NCBI RefSeq assembly: GCF_007744075.1
Contig: NZ_CP036266.1
Span: forward strand, 6,747,248 to 6,811,247
DNA from: Gimesia chilikensis
GTDB lineage: Bacteria > Planctomycetota > Planctomycetia > Planctomycetales > Planctomycetaceae
Length of the DNA: 64,000 nt
Direction of reading: 5' to 3'
Shown here: in pieces, positions 36,909 to 45,385 of the stretch
Position numbering within the stretch: position 1 is the stretch's first letter
Layout of the letters: every line of letters begins with the position of its first letter
Program-made: the position numbers and the translations under genes
The notes under the pieces: model-generated
What the model was told of the DNA's origin: nothing
The model's input: only the letters and a program-made list of their open reading frames with translations
Databases searched by the model: none

Positions 36909-37112
36909 TCAAGCTGCACGGCGCGGTCGTCGTCCCTTCTTCAATTCGATTCCAAACTCGACAGCGATCTTTAGCAATGTGGCAACACAGGTAGTGTTCG
37001 CCGACATTTCACGCGCTCCGCGTACGCTGTACTAGCGAATTAGTTCCGCCAATCGCCGACGATCTTCAAGCTTGTATACAATAGGCCGTCCACGTTTTCT
37101 GGAGCCTGACAT
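36909..37112 (-). pseudogene. short basic protein with an in-frame amber codon
   Basis: Minus-strand ATG at 37112, preceded by AGGA, gives MSGSRKRGRPIVYKLEDRRR, LAELIR, then TAG, then YSVRGAREMSANTTCVATLL, KIAVEFGIELKKGRRPRRAA and a stop at 36909. The protein would have 67 residues with the amber read through. The coherent composition on both sides (basic, helix-turn-helix-like GRP start) argues it is one gene with a nonsense mutation. It resembles short DNA-binding-like proteins seen in planctomycetes, by memory only. It lies between the HMA gene and the P1B ATPase and could have been a regulator. Confidence 0.5.
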
Positions 37113-37137
37113 GTGACTCGCTTTCCTGTAAAGAATA

Positions 37138-37169
37138 CCGCCAAGTCGGAATGATTCCGGCATTGGCGG
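37138..37169 (-). terminator. hairpin after HMA gene
   Basis: CCGCCAA (37138-37144) pairs with TTGGCGG (37163-37169), and the interior CGGAAT/ATTCCG also pairs. It starts 25 bases after the HMA stop on the minus strand and is followed by TATTCTTT. A weak intrinsic terminator or attenuator between the RND half and the ATPase half of the operon. Confidence 0.5.
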
Positions 37170-37193
37170 CATCGCATTAACACATGTTGCGTA

Positions 37194-37538
37194 TCACATC
37201 TTCGGTTTAGATGTAAAGGTTCCACTGGGGCCTGTAAGCTTGACTGGTGTTTTACCGGCCTTCTCAACGGCTTCCCACAGTTGCAGCGGCGAGAGTATCG
37301 CATTGACCTTGGGAGTGACGGTTGCAGTCTTGGACTTCACGTCCGTCTTGACACCGCCCACTCCGGGCACTTCGGACAATTCTGCGGCAATATTCTTGGC
37401 GCAGCCTTCGCACGTCAGCACCTGCAAGGTGATAGTCGTTTTTATGGTGTTGGCACTTACAGTGTCGTCAGCCGCCCACAAGGAACTCGTTGAATAAACG
37501 GCCAAGGCCAGCGCGACACAAGTTAACAAACGATACAT
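37194..37538 (-). CDS. periplasmic heavy-metal-associated (HMA/MerP-like) protein
   Basis: 114 residues. Signal peptide at 1-22 (LLTCVALALAVYSTSSLWA). HMA domain at about 34-100 with the metal ligand pair in TCEGCAKNI (CxxC) and the later VKTDVKSKTATVTPK strand. Such proteins bind one soft metal ion in the periplasm and hand it to a transporter. Here the candidates are the RND pump upstream and the P1B ATPase downstream in the same operon. Confidence 0.85.
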   Translation of the reverse strand: MYRLLTCVALALAVYSTSSLWAADDTVSANTIKTTITLQVLTCEGCAKNIAAELSEVPGVGGVKTDVKSKTATVTPKVNAILSPLQLWEAVEKAGKTPVKLTGPSGTFTSKPKM

Positions 37539-37728
37539 ATTGAGACTCCATTTTCGGGAAACACTTGATGGAAAAAACGACAGACTACGGGGTGATATAG
37601 AATGTGCTACATGGAACTCTCCTTTCGTTTAAGCGTTGGGGTTAGGGCGTTCGGATAAGAGTGTGGCTGGGGACGCACGGTTTCACAGGCTGGCGAAACA
37701 CGTACTCAAGCCCCAGCCACAAGGACAA

Positions 37729-37953
37729 TCACTGCGTTCTTTGTTTGGGAAAGAAGTTTGTTTCTTGGTCATCATCGGTGCGTGACCGTAAATCCAGTTT
37801 CGCCACAACATCGTGGAAACAGTCGCTTCCGCAGCCTGGCGAGAGACAGGTCGTCGGTGCGGAGCAGCCACACATGCAGCCCGGTTGGACCAGCAGCGCG
37901 CCGCCCGTTCGTTTCAGTAGCTGGCGCAATGAATGATCACTCGGTCGAGACAT
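37729..37953 (-). CDS. small Cys-rich protein following WC-EH lipoprotein
   Basis: 74 residues from the ATG at 37953, two bases after the stop of the preceding lipoprotein gene, so translation is probably coupled. The central segment PGCMCGCSAPTTCLSPGCGS has 5 cysteines in 20 residues, with another at GSDC. There is no signal peptide, so it would be cytoplasmic. No family recognised; the cysteine spacing suggests a metallothionein-like metal buffer. Confidence 0.6.
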   Translation of the reverse strand: MSRPSDHSLRQLLKRTGGALLVQPGCMCGCSAPTTCLSPGCGSDCFHDVVAKLDLRSRTDDDQETNFFPKQRTQ

Positions 37954-37955
37954 TC

Positions 37956-38333
37956 CTATTCTTCCGGTTTGGGCGGTTTGTGGCCGGTCTTGGCCTCGTA
38001 GCGAGCGACGAATTTGTGGACTCGTGCGGGGCTGCAAATGAAGCATTGCGATTCGGGGCGATCATGTTCTTCGCACCAGTCACCGGCCTCCTTGAATTTT
38101 GCAACCAACGATTTGTCGCACTGGGCACACTCTTCTTCGGGCACGCCGTGCTCGACGCACCACCAACCCCCGTGACTGTGATCGATATTGGTCACCGCCG
38201 CTGCCCCGGCGGGATCTTTCTTCATCGCCTCACCCTTGCCGCAACCACTCAACATGACCACGCTCAGTGAAAGCAGCGCAAACATCGTCGTCAACCCAAT
38301 CCAAAGGCTGCGCGTCCGAAACATCCACTTCAT
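37956..38333 (-). CDS. lipoprotein with two WC-EH Cys/His motifs
   Basis: 125 residues from the ATG at 38333, with GGAGA seven bases before it. Signal peptide with lipobox LSGC (cysteine 31), an HSH segment at about 52-54, then two copies of the pattern WCxEHxxPExxCxxC: WCVEHGVPEEECAQC (58-72) and WCEEHDRPESQCFIC (87-101). The same pattern occurs in the adaptor encoded two genes upstream. Each copy offers three cysteines and a histidine, enough for one Zn or soft-metal site. Role inferred: periplasmic metal carrier for the RND complex. No named family. Confidence 0.75.
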   Translation of the reverse strand: MKWMFRTRSLWIGLTTMFALLSLSVVMLSGCGKGEAMKKDPAGAAAVTNIDHSHGGWWCVEHGVPEEECAQCDKSLVAKFKEAGDWCEEHDRPESQCFICSPARVHKFVARYEAKTGHKPPKPEE

Positions 38334-38364
38334 CAGATTCTCCTTCGGCATCGCCGAACTGAAG

Positions 38365-41300
38365 TTAGATCGATGCCGGTTCAGGGGTATGCCTGAGTTC
38401 CGGCTCAATCGGTTCGTCTGGTTCAAGACGATGACCGTCATCGTCTCCTCTATCATCATTCTTATGCAGACTCTCCACCGGCAGGTTGAACACGACATAG
38501 AGCACGCGTAGAACAAGCAAGCTCATGATCATCGCGCTACAGACGCCACCAATCACAACTGTTGCCAGCGGTCTCTGGACCTCCGCGCCCATTCCGGTGC
38601 TGAAGGCCATTGGCACGAACCCGAGACTGGCGACTAGAGTTGTCATCAGAATCGGTCGCAACCGAGTCATGGCTGCTTCTTCGACTGCTTCGTCAAGCGA
38701 ACGTCCGCGCCGGCGAAGTAGTCGAATCGTTGAAACAAGCAACATGTCGTCCAGTACTGCGACGCCGGACAGCGCGATGAATCCGACCGCAGCCGAAATG
38801 GAAAACGGCATGTCACGAATCCACAGCGCCAAAATGCCGCCAATCCATGCAAATGGAACGCCGGTGAAGACTCGAAACGAGTCAACCCAATTGCGATACG
38901 TCATGTAGAGCAGCGATAGAATCATCAACAGTGCAACCGGCACGACAATCATCAACCGCGTTTGAGCGCGTTGTAGATTCTCGAATTGCCCACCCCAATC
39001 GATGCGATATCGTCCCGCCGGTAGCTGCACCTTTTCATCAACGACACGCTGTGCCTCGGCGACGAAGCTGCCAAGATCGCGGCCACGCACGTTGGCTTCG
39101 ATCGTAATCCGCCGCTGGTACCAATCCCGTTTGATCGTATTCGGCCCTTCGACCTTTTCGATGGTCGCCAATCGTGATAGCGGGATTCGCTCACCCGATG
39201 GCGTCGCAACGAGAATCTGACGGATCGCGTCGGGATCGGCACGAGCTTTCTCCGGCAGTCGAATAATAAGCGGAAATCGCAATTGACCCTCGTAAACTTC
39301 CCCGACATTATGGGTTCCGAGTGCGCGAACGAGGTTCATGATCGTACTGGCCGTTATTCCGTAACGAGCAATTTCATCCTGCTTCACTCGAATTTGGAGC
39401 ACCGGCTGGCCGGAAACTTGTTCGACTTTGACGTCCTCGGCACCGGGAATGGACTGCAAGGCCCGCTCGACTTCCGATGCTTTGGCGACCATTAGGTCAA
39501 GGTCATCCCCGTACAGAATGGCAGCGACATCGGAGCGGACGCCCGAGATCATCTCATTCATCCGCATCTCGATTGGTTGTGACATGGCCAGTCGTGGACC
39601 GGGCAGGTCACGCAGTTCTTCCTGCACAAGCTTCGTCAGTTCTTCCTGCGTCTCCGCCCGCATCCATCTTTCGCGCGGATGAAGTGTGAGAAACAGATCG
39701 GTCAGCTCGGTACCCATTGGGTCGGTTGCGACTTCCGCTGTCCCGATACGACTCCATACCTGTGCGATCTCATCCGGAAACTTTTCCAACAACACTTGCT
39801 CCATCTTCGTGTTGTAGCGAATGGATTCCTCCATCGTGGTTCCGGCCAGTCGCACCACGTTTATTGTGATGGCACCTTCGGAAAGCCGAGGCACGAACTC
39901 CGAACCAAGATTGGGAGCAACGAGGCCGAAAACACTGACGAGCAAGAGCAGGGCCGACCCGATCACGAACGCCTTGTGATGCATCGTAAACCGCAGTACG
40001 GGTGCGTAGAGCCGCTTGAGTACGCGGATCAGCAGCGGTTCTTTTTCTTGGATGTTTTTTGGGAGAAACAGGCTAGCCAAGACAGGCATGAGAGTCAGCG
40101 ACAGAACCATCGAGCCGGCAAGAGCCATGATGACGGTCATGGCCATCGGTCGAAACAGTTTTCCTTCGATGCCTTCGAGCGTCAGGATCGGCAGATAGAC
40201 GATCATGATGATCAGTTCGCCGAACATCGTCGGTTTGCGAACCTCGACCGCTGCGTCGCGAATGATCTGCAAACGACTGCGCCCGTCTCGATTGTGAGCC
40301 AAATGTCGCACGCAATTCTCAATCATTACGACCGAGCTATCAACGACCAAACCGAAATCAATCGCACCCAAACTCAGCAGGCTGGCAGCGATCCCGAATT
40401 TCAGCATCCCGGAGAAGGCAAACAGCATCGATAGGGGAATCGCCATCGCCACGATCAGTCCGGCCCTCAGATTGCCGAGAAAGATGAACAGTACCGCGAC
40501 CACCAACAGTCCGCCCTCGAACAGGTTTTTCTGGACGGTGTGAATGACGTGATCAATCAACTCGGTGCGGTCGTAGACGGTTTGAATCTTTACGCCGGCC
40601 GGCAACGTTTCTTGAATGCTCTGGATTTTTTCCTTGATCGACCACGTGACGTCGTGACTGTTTTCGCCCATCAGCATGAAACCCAGCCCCAGCACCGCTT
40701 CGCCGCGACCGTTGGCGGTGACTGCTCCGCGACGAATTTCGTGGCCGATCTGCACGTCAGCGACATCGCGGACGCGGATCGGCACGCCATCTTCGGACGT
40801 GATCACAATGTCTTTGATCTCTTCGATGTTGACCGTTCGTCCCACGCCATGAACGAGCAACATTTCGCTGCCATCGGTAATCGTTCCGCCGCCGACGTTT
40901 TCGTTGTTGGTTTGGAGCGCGTCTGAGACCTGTTCAAACGTCAGTCCATACTTGAATAGCCGCTCGGGATCGAGCCGCACTTGATACTGCTTTTCGTAAC
41001 CACCCCAACTGTTGACTTCGGCGACCCCTCGCACTGATCGCAATTGAGGCTTGACGACCCAATCGTGAATCGTTCGTAACTCGGTCAACCGCTTGACACG
41101 CTCCTCCTTCGAGACTTTCGAGAAGTCAACGCCGTCGTACACCAAGACGTAGTGGAAGACTTCACCCAATCCGGTTGACACTGGTCCCATCTGCGGTCGG
41201 CTGATCCCGGCAGGCAGTTCGACTGTTGAAAGCCGTTCGTTGATCAGTTGTCGAGCGAAGTAGATGTCGATGCCATCGTCGAAAATGACTACGACCTGTG

Positions 41301-41571
41301 ACAATCCAAACTTGGAAATAGATCGCAGTTGATTGAGTCCCGGCAAACCGCTAATCGCCTGCTCGACTGGGAAGGTAATCTGTCGTTCGATCTCCTCCGA
41401 CGCCAGCGACGGCGCAACGGTGTTTATTTGGATTTGCACCGGGGTCGTGTCCGGGAAGGCGTCGATGTCGAGTTGCTGAAGCGAAAACGCACCAACGACA
41501 GCGAACAGACCTGCCGCCAATATCACTAACGCACGATGGCGTAGCGAGAAATCAATGAGCCAATTAAGCAT
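38365..41571 (-). CDS. RND heavy-metal efflux pump, CusA/CzcA family, VDSS subtype
   Basis: 1,068 residues, full length. Inner-membrane proton-driven pump. The start MLNWLIDFSLRHRALVILAA and the DIDAFPDTTPVQIQINT segment are typical, and AAGGAG precedes the ATG. The proton-relay helix is LGAIDFGLVVDSSVVMIENC, differing from CzcA by serines after the aspartate; this places it in another HME subclass than the pumps at 18.7 and 55 kb. The C-terminal half has PFSISAAVGFIALSGVAVLD. The cytoplasmic C-terminus is polar (DDRGDDDGHRLEPDEP). Eleven bases separate it from the adaptor gene. Confidence 0.93.
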   Translation of the reverse strand: MLNWLIDFSLRHRALVILAAGLFAVVGAFSLQQLDIDAFPDTTPVQIQINTVAPSLASEEIERQITFPVEQAISGLPGLNQLRSISKFGLSQVVVIFDDGIDIYFARQLINERLSTVELPAGISRPQMGPVSTGLGEVFHYVLVYDGVDFSKVSKEERVKRLTELRTIHDWVVKPQLRSVRGVAEVNSWGGYEKQYQVRLDPERLFKYGLTFEQVSDALQTNNENVGGGTITDGSEMLLVHGVGRTVNIEEIKDIVITSEDGVPIRVRDVADVQIGHEIRRGAVTANGRGEAVLGLGFMLMGENSHDVTWSIKEKIQSIQETLPAGVKIQTVYDRTELIDHVIHTVQKNLFEGGLLVVAVLFIFLGNLRAGLIVAMAIPLSMLFAFSGMLKFGIAASLLSLGAIDFGLVVDSSVVMIENCVRHLAHNRDGRSRLQIIRDAAVEVRKPTMFGELIIMIVYLPILTLEGIEGKLFRPMAMTVIMALAGSMVLSLTLMPVLASLFLPKNIQEKEPLLIRVLKRLYAPVLRFTMHHKAFVIGSALLLLVSVFGLVAPNLGSEFVPRLSEGAITINVVRLAGTTMEESIRYNTKMEQVLLEKFPDEIAQVWSRIGTAEVATDPMGTELTDLFLTLHPRERWMRAETQEELTKLVQEELRDLPGPRLAMSQPIEMRMNEMISGVRSDVAAILYGDDLDLMVAKASEVERALQSIPGAEDVKVEQVSGQPVLQIRVKQDEIARYGITASTIMNLVRALGTHNVGEVYEGQLRFPLIIRLPEKARADPDAIRQILVATPSGERIPLSRLATIEKVEGPNTIKRDWYQRRITIEANVRGRDLGSFVAEAQRVVDEKVQLPAGRYRIDWGGQFENLQRAQTRLMIVVPVALLMILSLLYMTYRNWVDSFRVFTGVPFAWIGGILALWIRDMPFSISAAVGFIALSGVAVLDDMLLVSTIRLLRRRGRSLDEAVEEAAMTRLRPILMTTLVASLGFVPMAFSTGMGAEVQRPLATVVIGGVCSAMIMSLLVLRVLYVVFNLPVESLHKNDDRGDDDGHRLEPDEPIEPELRHTPEPASI

Positions 41572-41582
41572 CCATGCGCTCC

Positions 41583-43256
41583 TTATTCAGCGACGCAGTC
41601 ACAGCCTGCACCGAGATTGTTTTTTAGTAACTGCGCTCGCAACACGTCGCTGCCCACAGTGGCAATCACCTCGCCCGGAAGAACACCAGAGATCACTTCT
41701 GTGTAGTTGCCGTTGGTCGCCCCCAAACGCACTGAGCGAACGTGGAATACTTTGAAGCTTTCGGGACTGTCGAAATAACTCTTGTCGCGGACGAACACGA
41801 CCTGACAACAGCCCTCCCAGTGTGACGACCCCTTTGGGATCACGATGGCATCAGGTTCGTTTCGCAAGATGACCTGCCCTCTGCCAAATGTCTCACTTCG
41901 CAAATGGCCATCGGAATTGGGAAGCACGGCTCGAATTTGCACCATGCGAGTCTGCTTGTCTGCGGCTGTACTGATCCAGTCCAGTTGGCCTTGGACTTCG
42001 TGTCGGCTGCCGTCTGCTTGAAATCGGACGCTTTGACCGACAGCAAGCTGGTCCATGCTCTCCAGCGGAACGCTCAGAGTGAGCCACATCTGTCGCGTAT
42101 CGGCGACTTGAAATAGAATTCGTGTCGGATCAACGACTTCACCCGGCGCTACGGTTCTCTTGGAAATAGCACCATCAATCGGTGAAACGATTGGCAGTAA
42201 GTTGGTGGTTGCTGTCAGACTGTCAAGCTGTGATCGAATCTCATCGGGAATTCCGAGCAACCGCAGGCTGTCCAGAACCTGCCGGTCAGACATGCTTCGC
42301 AAAGAATCGACCTGCACTGGTAAGCCAAGATTTCGCAGTGATTGCTCGGCATTCAGGACATCGGCCTGGGCTTTGGCCAACGCGGCCTCTGCATCGAGGA
42401 TCAACGATCCAGCAATCACTTCACGAGCCTGGGTGAGTCTCGATACGTTCTGTTGTTGCAACTTCTCTTCGGCGAGCGAACGCAGTAGATTCGATTTCAG
42501 ATTGCCGACTTCAGGGGCATCGATGACCGCGAGAAGTTCGCCCTTGGCAACTTTGTCTCCGACGTTCTTTTGGACCATCCACACGCTGCCGGGCAATCGA
42601 GAAGCCAAACTCGCTAGTCGAGTCGGGTCGTAGACAATCTCGCCGCTGCCGGAAATGGATTCCACAATCGGATGTCGCTCAACCAATTCCACATCGACAC
42701 CAGCTTGCTTCACGGACTCGACCGAAGCGAACTGGATGCGCGTCTCGTAAACCGCGCAGGCGCTGTTGTTTTCCTTTCGCGGAGCAATGGCGAGTGCCCG
42801 TGCCGCCCGCTCCAAGTCACTTGCCAGAACAGTTGGCGTTTCTTTCAGTTGGGCAACGTCAGGATGATGGAGCGGGCAGTTATGAACGCCGTGCTCTGGG
42901 CACCATCTGTAGTCTGGTCCTTTGGGCATCAGTGTTGGATCACACTGGACACAAATCGATTCCGGGACCGAGTGCTCTTCGCACCAATCAGTCCGAACAG
43001 CCTCCGCAGAGCCAGTCAATGCGGCGAACTTAGGGATTTTCCAATCGTTGCGGTGGCCAAAATAGAATACCGCTGCAAAGCCAATGAGAACCAAGGTTGG
43101 CCCGATGCCGCCGAGGACCAGCGATATAATCCGCCGAATCTTGCCACGCGGCTTCGTAGTGGTGCCGGGAGACTTACCAGGACTATTATTCACGTCCGAC
43201 TCTGGGGATGATAGACCTAGGCTCGTCTCTGGCGTATGGATGACTGAATGATTCAC
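41583..43256 (-). CDS. RND periplasmic adaptor with N-terminal WC-EH motifs
   Basis: 557 residues. I place the start at the GTG at 43256 because a perfect AGGAGGT stands 7 bases before it; the frame is open to 43325 without such a site. Membrane anchor at about 43-67 (IISLVLGGIGPTLVLIGFAA). Then WCEEHSVPESICVQC (about 91-105) and a second, variant copy WCPEHGVHNCPLHH (118-131), like the lipoprotein at 37956. The adaptor core follows: YETRIQF, lipoyl halves (LPGSVWMVQKNVGDKVAKGE and DGAISKRTVAPGEVVDP), helical hairpin, beta-barrel (TLSVPLESMDQLAVGQSVRF) and a membrane-proximal domain. It links the RND pump to an outer-membrane channel; the motifs probably bind metal in the periplasm. Confidence 0.9.
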   Translation of the reverse strand: MNHSVIHTPETSLGLSSPESDVNNSPGKSPGTTTKPRGKIRRIISLVLGGIGPTLVLIGFAAVFYFGHRNDWKIPKFAALTGSAEAVRTDWCEEHSVPESICVQCDPTLMPKGPDYRWCPEHGVHNCPLHHPDVAQLKETPTVLASDLERAARALAIAPRKENNSACAVYETRIQFASVESVKQAGVDVELVERHPIVESISGSGEIVYDPTRLASLASRLPGSVWMVQKNVGDKVAKGELLAVIDAPEVGNLKSNLLRSLAEEKLQQQNVSRLTQAREVIAGSLILDAEAALAKAQADVLNAEQSLRNLGLPVQVDSLRSMSDRQVLDSLRLLGIPDEIRSQLDSLTATTNLLPIVSPIDGAISKRTVAPGEVVDPTRILFQVADTRQMWLTLSVPLESMDQLAVGQSVRFQADGSRHEVQGQLDWISTAADKQTRMVQIRAVLPNSDGHLRSETFGRGQVILRNEPDAIVIPKGSSHWEGCCQVVFVRDKSYFDSPESFKVFHVRSVRLGATNGNYTEVISGVLPGEVIATVGSDVLRAQLLKNNLGAGCDCVAE

Positions 43257-43421
43257 GATAGTACCTCCTGCTGGGTGAAGATGGGAAAAGCACGGAAGGC
43301 GAAGCGCAATCCAAGTGCTTACCAAGGAGCGCAGGCGAACCAGAAATCTGAACTCAACGCGTAATTACAAATGTAATTGGTAGCAGAGTTCGCTGGTCAG
43401 CGAGCGCAGGCCAGCAGCGGC

Positions 43422-43814
43422 CTATAGCGAGAGAGATGCGAAGACGAGACGAACGTCACGTCCGCTTTCGAGTCCGAAGCGGTGCGGATGATCTTCGCAG
43501 CGAGATGCGCAGGCTCTGCAGAAGTCCAGCGTGCCGAAGCACACCGGCGCAAAGTCGAGGGACCACGCAAGATCGGAGGAAACGATCCGACTGTTCAGTT
43601 CGGGCGTGATCTGGCAAACACAGCCGGATTCACACGGAGATGGCGAATCGCAGGGACAGCCCGCCGGGCATGAACGACTCTCACTTGAAACACACGTACA
43701 AGTGTGGGCTGGCGAGAAGGCGACCGGTCGCGCAATATCCCCACTTGCCACACAAAAAAGCGGGCAAAAAGTCACACGAAGTGTGATGAAGGTGAGGATG
43801 GTGAAACGGAACAT
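43422..43814 (-). CDS. small exported Cys-rich protein heading RND operon
   Basis: 130 residues. N-terminal signal-like stretch (TILTFITLRVTFCPLFCVAS). The cysteine cluster CTCVSSESRSCPAGCPCDSP, then SPCESGCVC, gives 8 cysteines in 30 residues; two more pairs lie near the end (CFGTLDFCRACASRC). First gene before the adaptor, behind a good promoter (43867-43895). Same position, size and layout as the Cys/His-rich proteins of the other efflux operons. Unnamed family; a periplasmic metal-binding role is inferred. Confidence 0.65.
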   Translation of the reverse strand: MFRFTILTFITLRVTFCPLFCVASGDIARPVAFSPAHTCTCVSSESRSCPAGCPCDSPSPCESGCVCQITPELNSRIVSSDLAWSLDFAPVCFGTLDFCRACASRCEDHPHRFGLESGRDVRLVFASLSL

Positions 43815-43866
43815 CTGATTACAACCTTACTCTACGCTCTACAACGAATTTGCATAGTTACTGTGT

Positions 43867-43895
43867 ATCCTACGATCTGGCAGGGCTGACGTCAA
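43867..43895 (-). promoter_or_regulatory. sigma70-like promoter of long metal operon
   Basis: Minus strand TTGACG (43895-43890), 17-base spacer, TAGGAT (43872-43867), 53 bases before the Cys-rich gene start. No MerR-type long spacer. It could serve the whole operon down to 34219. Confidence 0.55.
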
Positions 43896-44048
43896 GCCCA
43901 TTCCGAACTGCCTGCTTCAATTTATCATCGGCACGAACGCTGAGAAAGTTGGCAATAATTTAGAATCTAGAGCGCGTCACATTTTAGTCTAGCGCGAATG
44001 CGGTAAGTCTGGTAGACTGGTGAAGTCTCATTTCATGGAGGATTTCAC

Positions 44049-44725
44049 ATGTTGATTTATTCCAAAGAACGCCGCCTCGAAGTTCTGAAAGCGTATGCAG
44101 CCGGTTTAACAACCCGGGAGATTGCATTGCAATTTCAATGCAGTGAATCGTGGGTTAGACGGGTCAAACAAGAGTTTCGAGATCAGGGAAAAACCAGCCC
44201 TGCCACCAGGCGTAAACGAGTTCCCCAGTGGCATTCACTGGCAGATCGAATTCAAACTGCAGTCTCAAATAAACCGGATATCACTCTGCAGGAATTGAAG
44301 GATCAGCTTGGCACAGCACTCTGTCGTCAGACATTGTGTCGCGCATTAACACGTTTAAAGCTCACTCTCAAAAAAAAGTCCTGATCGCATCAGAGCAGGA
44401 TCGCCCCGATGTTCAACAACGTCGTGCTGAATGGAAAGTCAGACAGCAGGGACTGGATCCGGAACGGTTCGTTTTTCTCGACGAAACATGGGCAAAAACA
44501 AATATGACGCGTCCCAGAGGACGTTCATTGAAAGGCACGCGGTTGATTGCCAGGACGCCGCACGGACATTGGAAAACAACCACATTCCTGGCCGGTTTAC
44601 GAACCAGCGGCTTAGTGGCTCCCCTCGTTGTTGATGGAGCGATCAATGGTGATGTGTTTGTGGCTTACGTACAACAGCATCTGGTTTCTGTTCTCCAGGA
44701 AGGAGATATGGTGGTCATGGATAAT
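44049..44725 (+). pseudogene. IS630-family transposase, C-terminally truncated
   Basis: Two frames joined at a run of eight A (44370-44377): orf1 (MLIYSKERRLEVLKAYAAGL, helix-turn-helix CSESWVRRVKQEF) ends in KLTLKKKS, and a -1 shift there gives KLTLKKKVLIASEQDRPDV, the expected continuation. The DDE domain shows VFLDETWAKTNM (first aspartate) and EGDMVVMDN (second aspartate), then stops at 44725 before the glutamate. The run-of-A -1 frameshift is the normal expression mode for such elements; the truncation makes it dead. Confidence 0.82.
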
Positions 44726-44727
44726 CC

Positions 44728-44821
44728 CCATCTTGCGGGGCACTTCAGCTACCGGAATTCCTACTTCAGCCTGGCGTAAAGCAAAGGCGATTTGTTCTTC
44801 TGTGTAGCGTTTTTGTTTCAT
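44728..44821 (-). pseudogene. IS3-family orfA N-terminal stub
   Basis: Minus-strand ATG at 44821 begins MKQKRYTEEQIAFALRQAEV, then GIPVAEVPRKMGI, the helix-turn-helix start of an IS3 orfA, and ends at the joint with the IS630 remnant. 31 residues survive. Confidence 0.72.
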
Positions 44822-45019
44822 AGACCTGGTCCTTTTTCTGAATACAAGATAACAAATTCTCTCGCATTCCGCATGGATCAAGAAACGGGGGGAAGGTCAA
44901 CATATTTTGTTATATGTGAATTTGCAGCTACTTCTTTCCAGGTACTGACCTTCTTTTTCATGTTTCGTTCTCTGTTGGATGAGATTCTTAATGTCGATGT
45001 TTTTTCACTAAAGACTACA

Positions 45020-45087
45020 TGGAACACCTGAGTGTCGTTTGTTAGCGCAACATTCAATCACTCAGGCGTTCCAACTCAGGAGTTTCC
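45020..45087. promoter_or_regulatory. inverted repeat plus half-site, possible operator
   Basis: TGGAACACCTGAGTG (45020-45034) and CACTCAGGCGTTCCA (45059-45073) form a 15-base inverted repeat with one mismatch and a 24-base spacer; a third, diverged half (CTCAGGAGTTTCC) follows at once. No gene lies close on the plus strand. The remaining 44822-45385 shows no supported gene. Confidence 0.4.
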
Positions 45088-45325
45088 GTATATATACTGT
45101 ATTTATTCTTAAGTCTTCTAAATCTGTATCTGTTACTTCCGTAAGTTCGTCGAATACAGAGTGGGAATTAGGATCAGTCGGATTGACCTGACTGAATGCG
45201 ATCCAAAGGTGCTGAGTTTAATTAACTTTTCCGGCATTCCATGCATCACAGTTCTCCTGAACCTGATAATTCTAATCTCATAATCCATCCCAACGTATAA
45301 TTTTGAGATGTTCTCGTTGGCCGAT

Positions 45326-45360
45326 TCTCGAGCCCTCTCTTTGTAAGAGAGAGCTCGAGA
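45326..45360 (-). terminator. hairpin after ABC ATPase gene
   Basis: TCTCGAG (45326-45332) pairs with CTCGAGA (45354-45360), and the interior CTCTCTT/AAGAGAG also pairs, a stem of about 14 pairs. It lies 25 bases beyond the stop of the ABC operon. No T-run follows, so the terminator call is moderate. Confidence 0.5.
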
Positions 45361-45385
45361 TAGACCGTCCAATAAAAGTCTTTCT

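Noticed and set aside
37040..37303. Minus-strand 87-residue frame with several cysteines
   Set aside because: It overlaps the HMA gene and the hairpin at 37138; the cysteines are scattered and there is no start signal.
45133..45372. 79-residue minus-strand frame next to the hairpin at 45326
   Set aside because: It includes the terminator-like hairpin and has no recognisable features or start signal.
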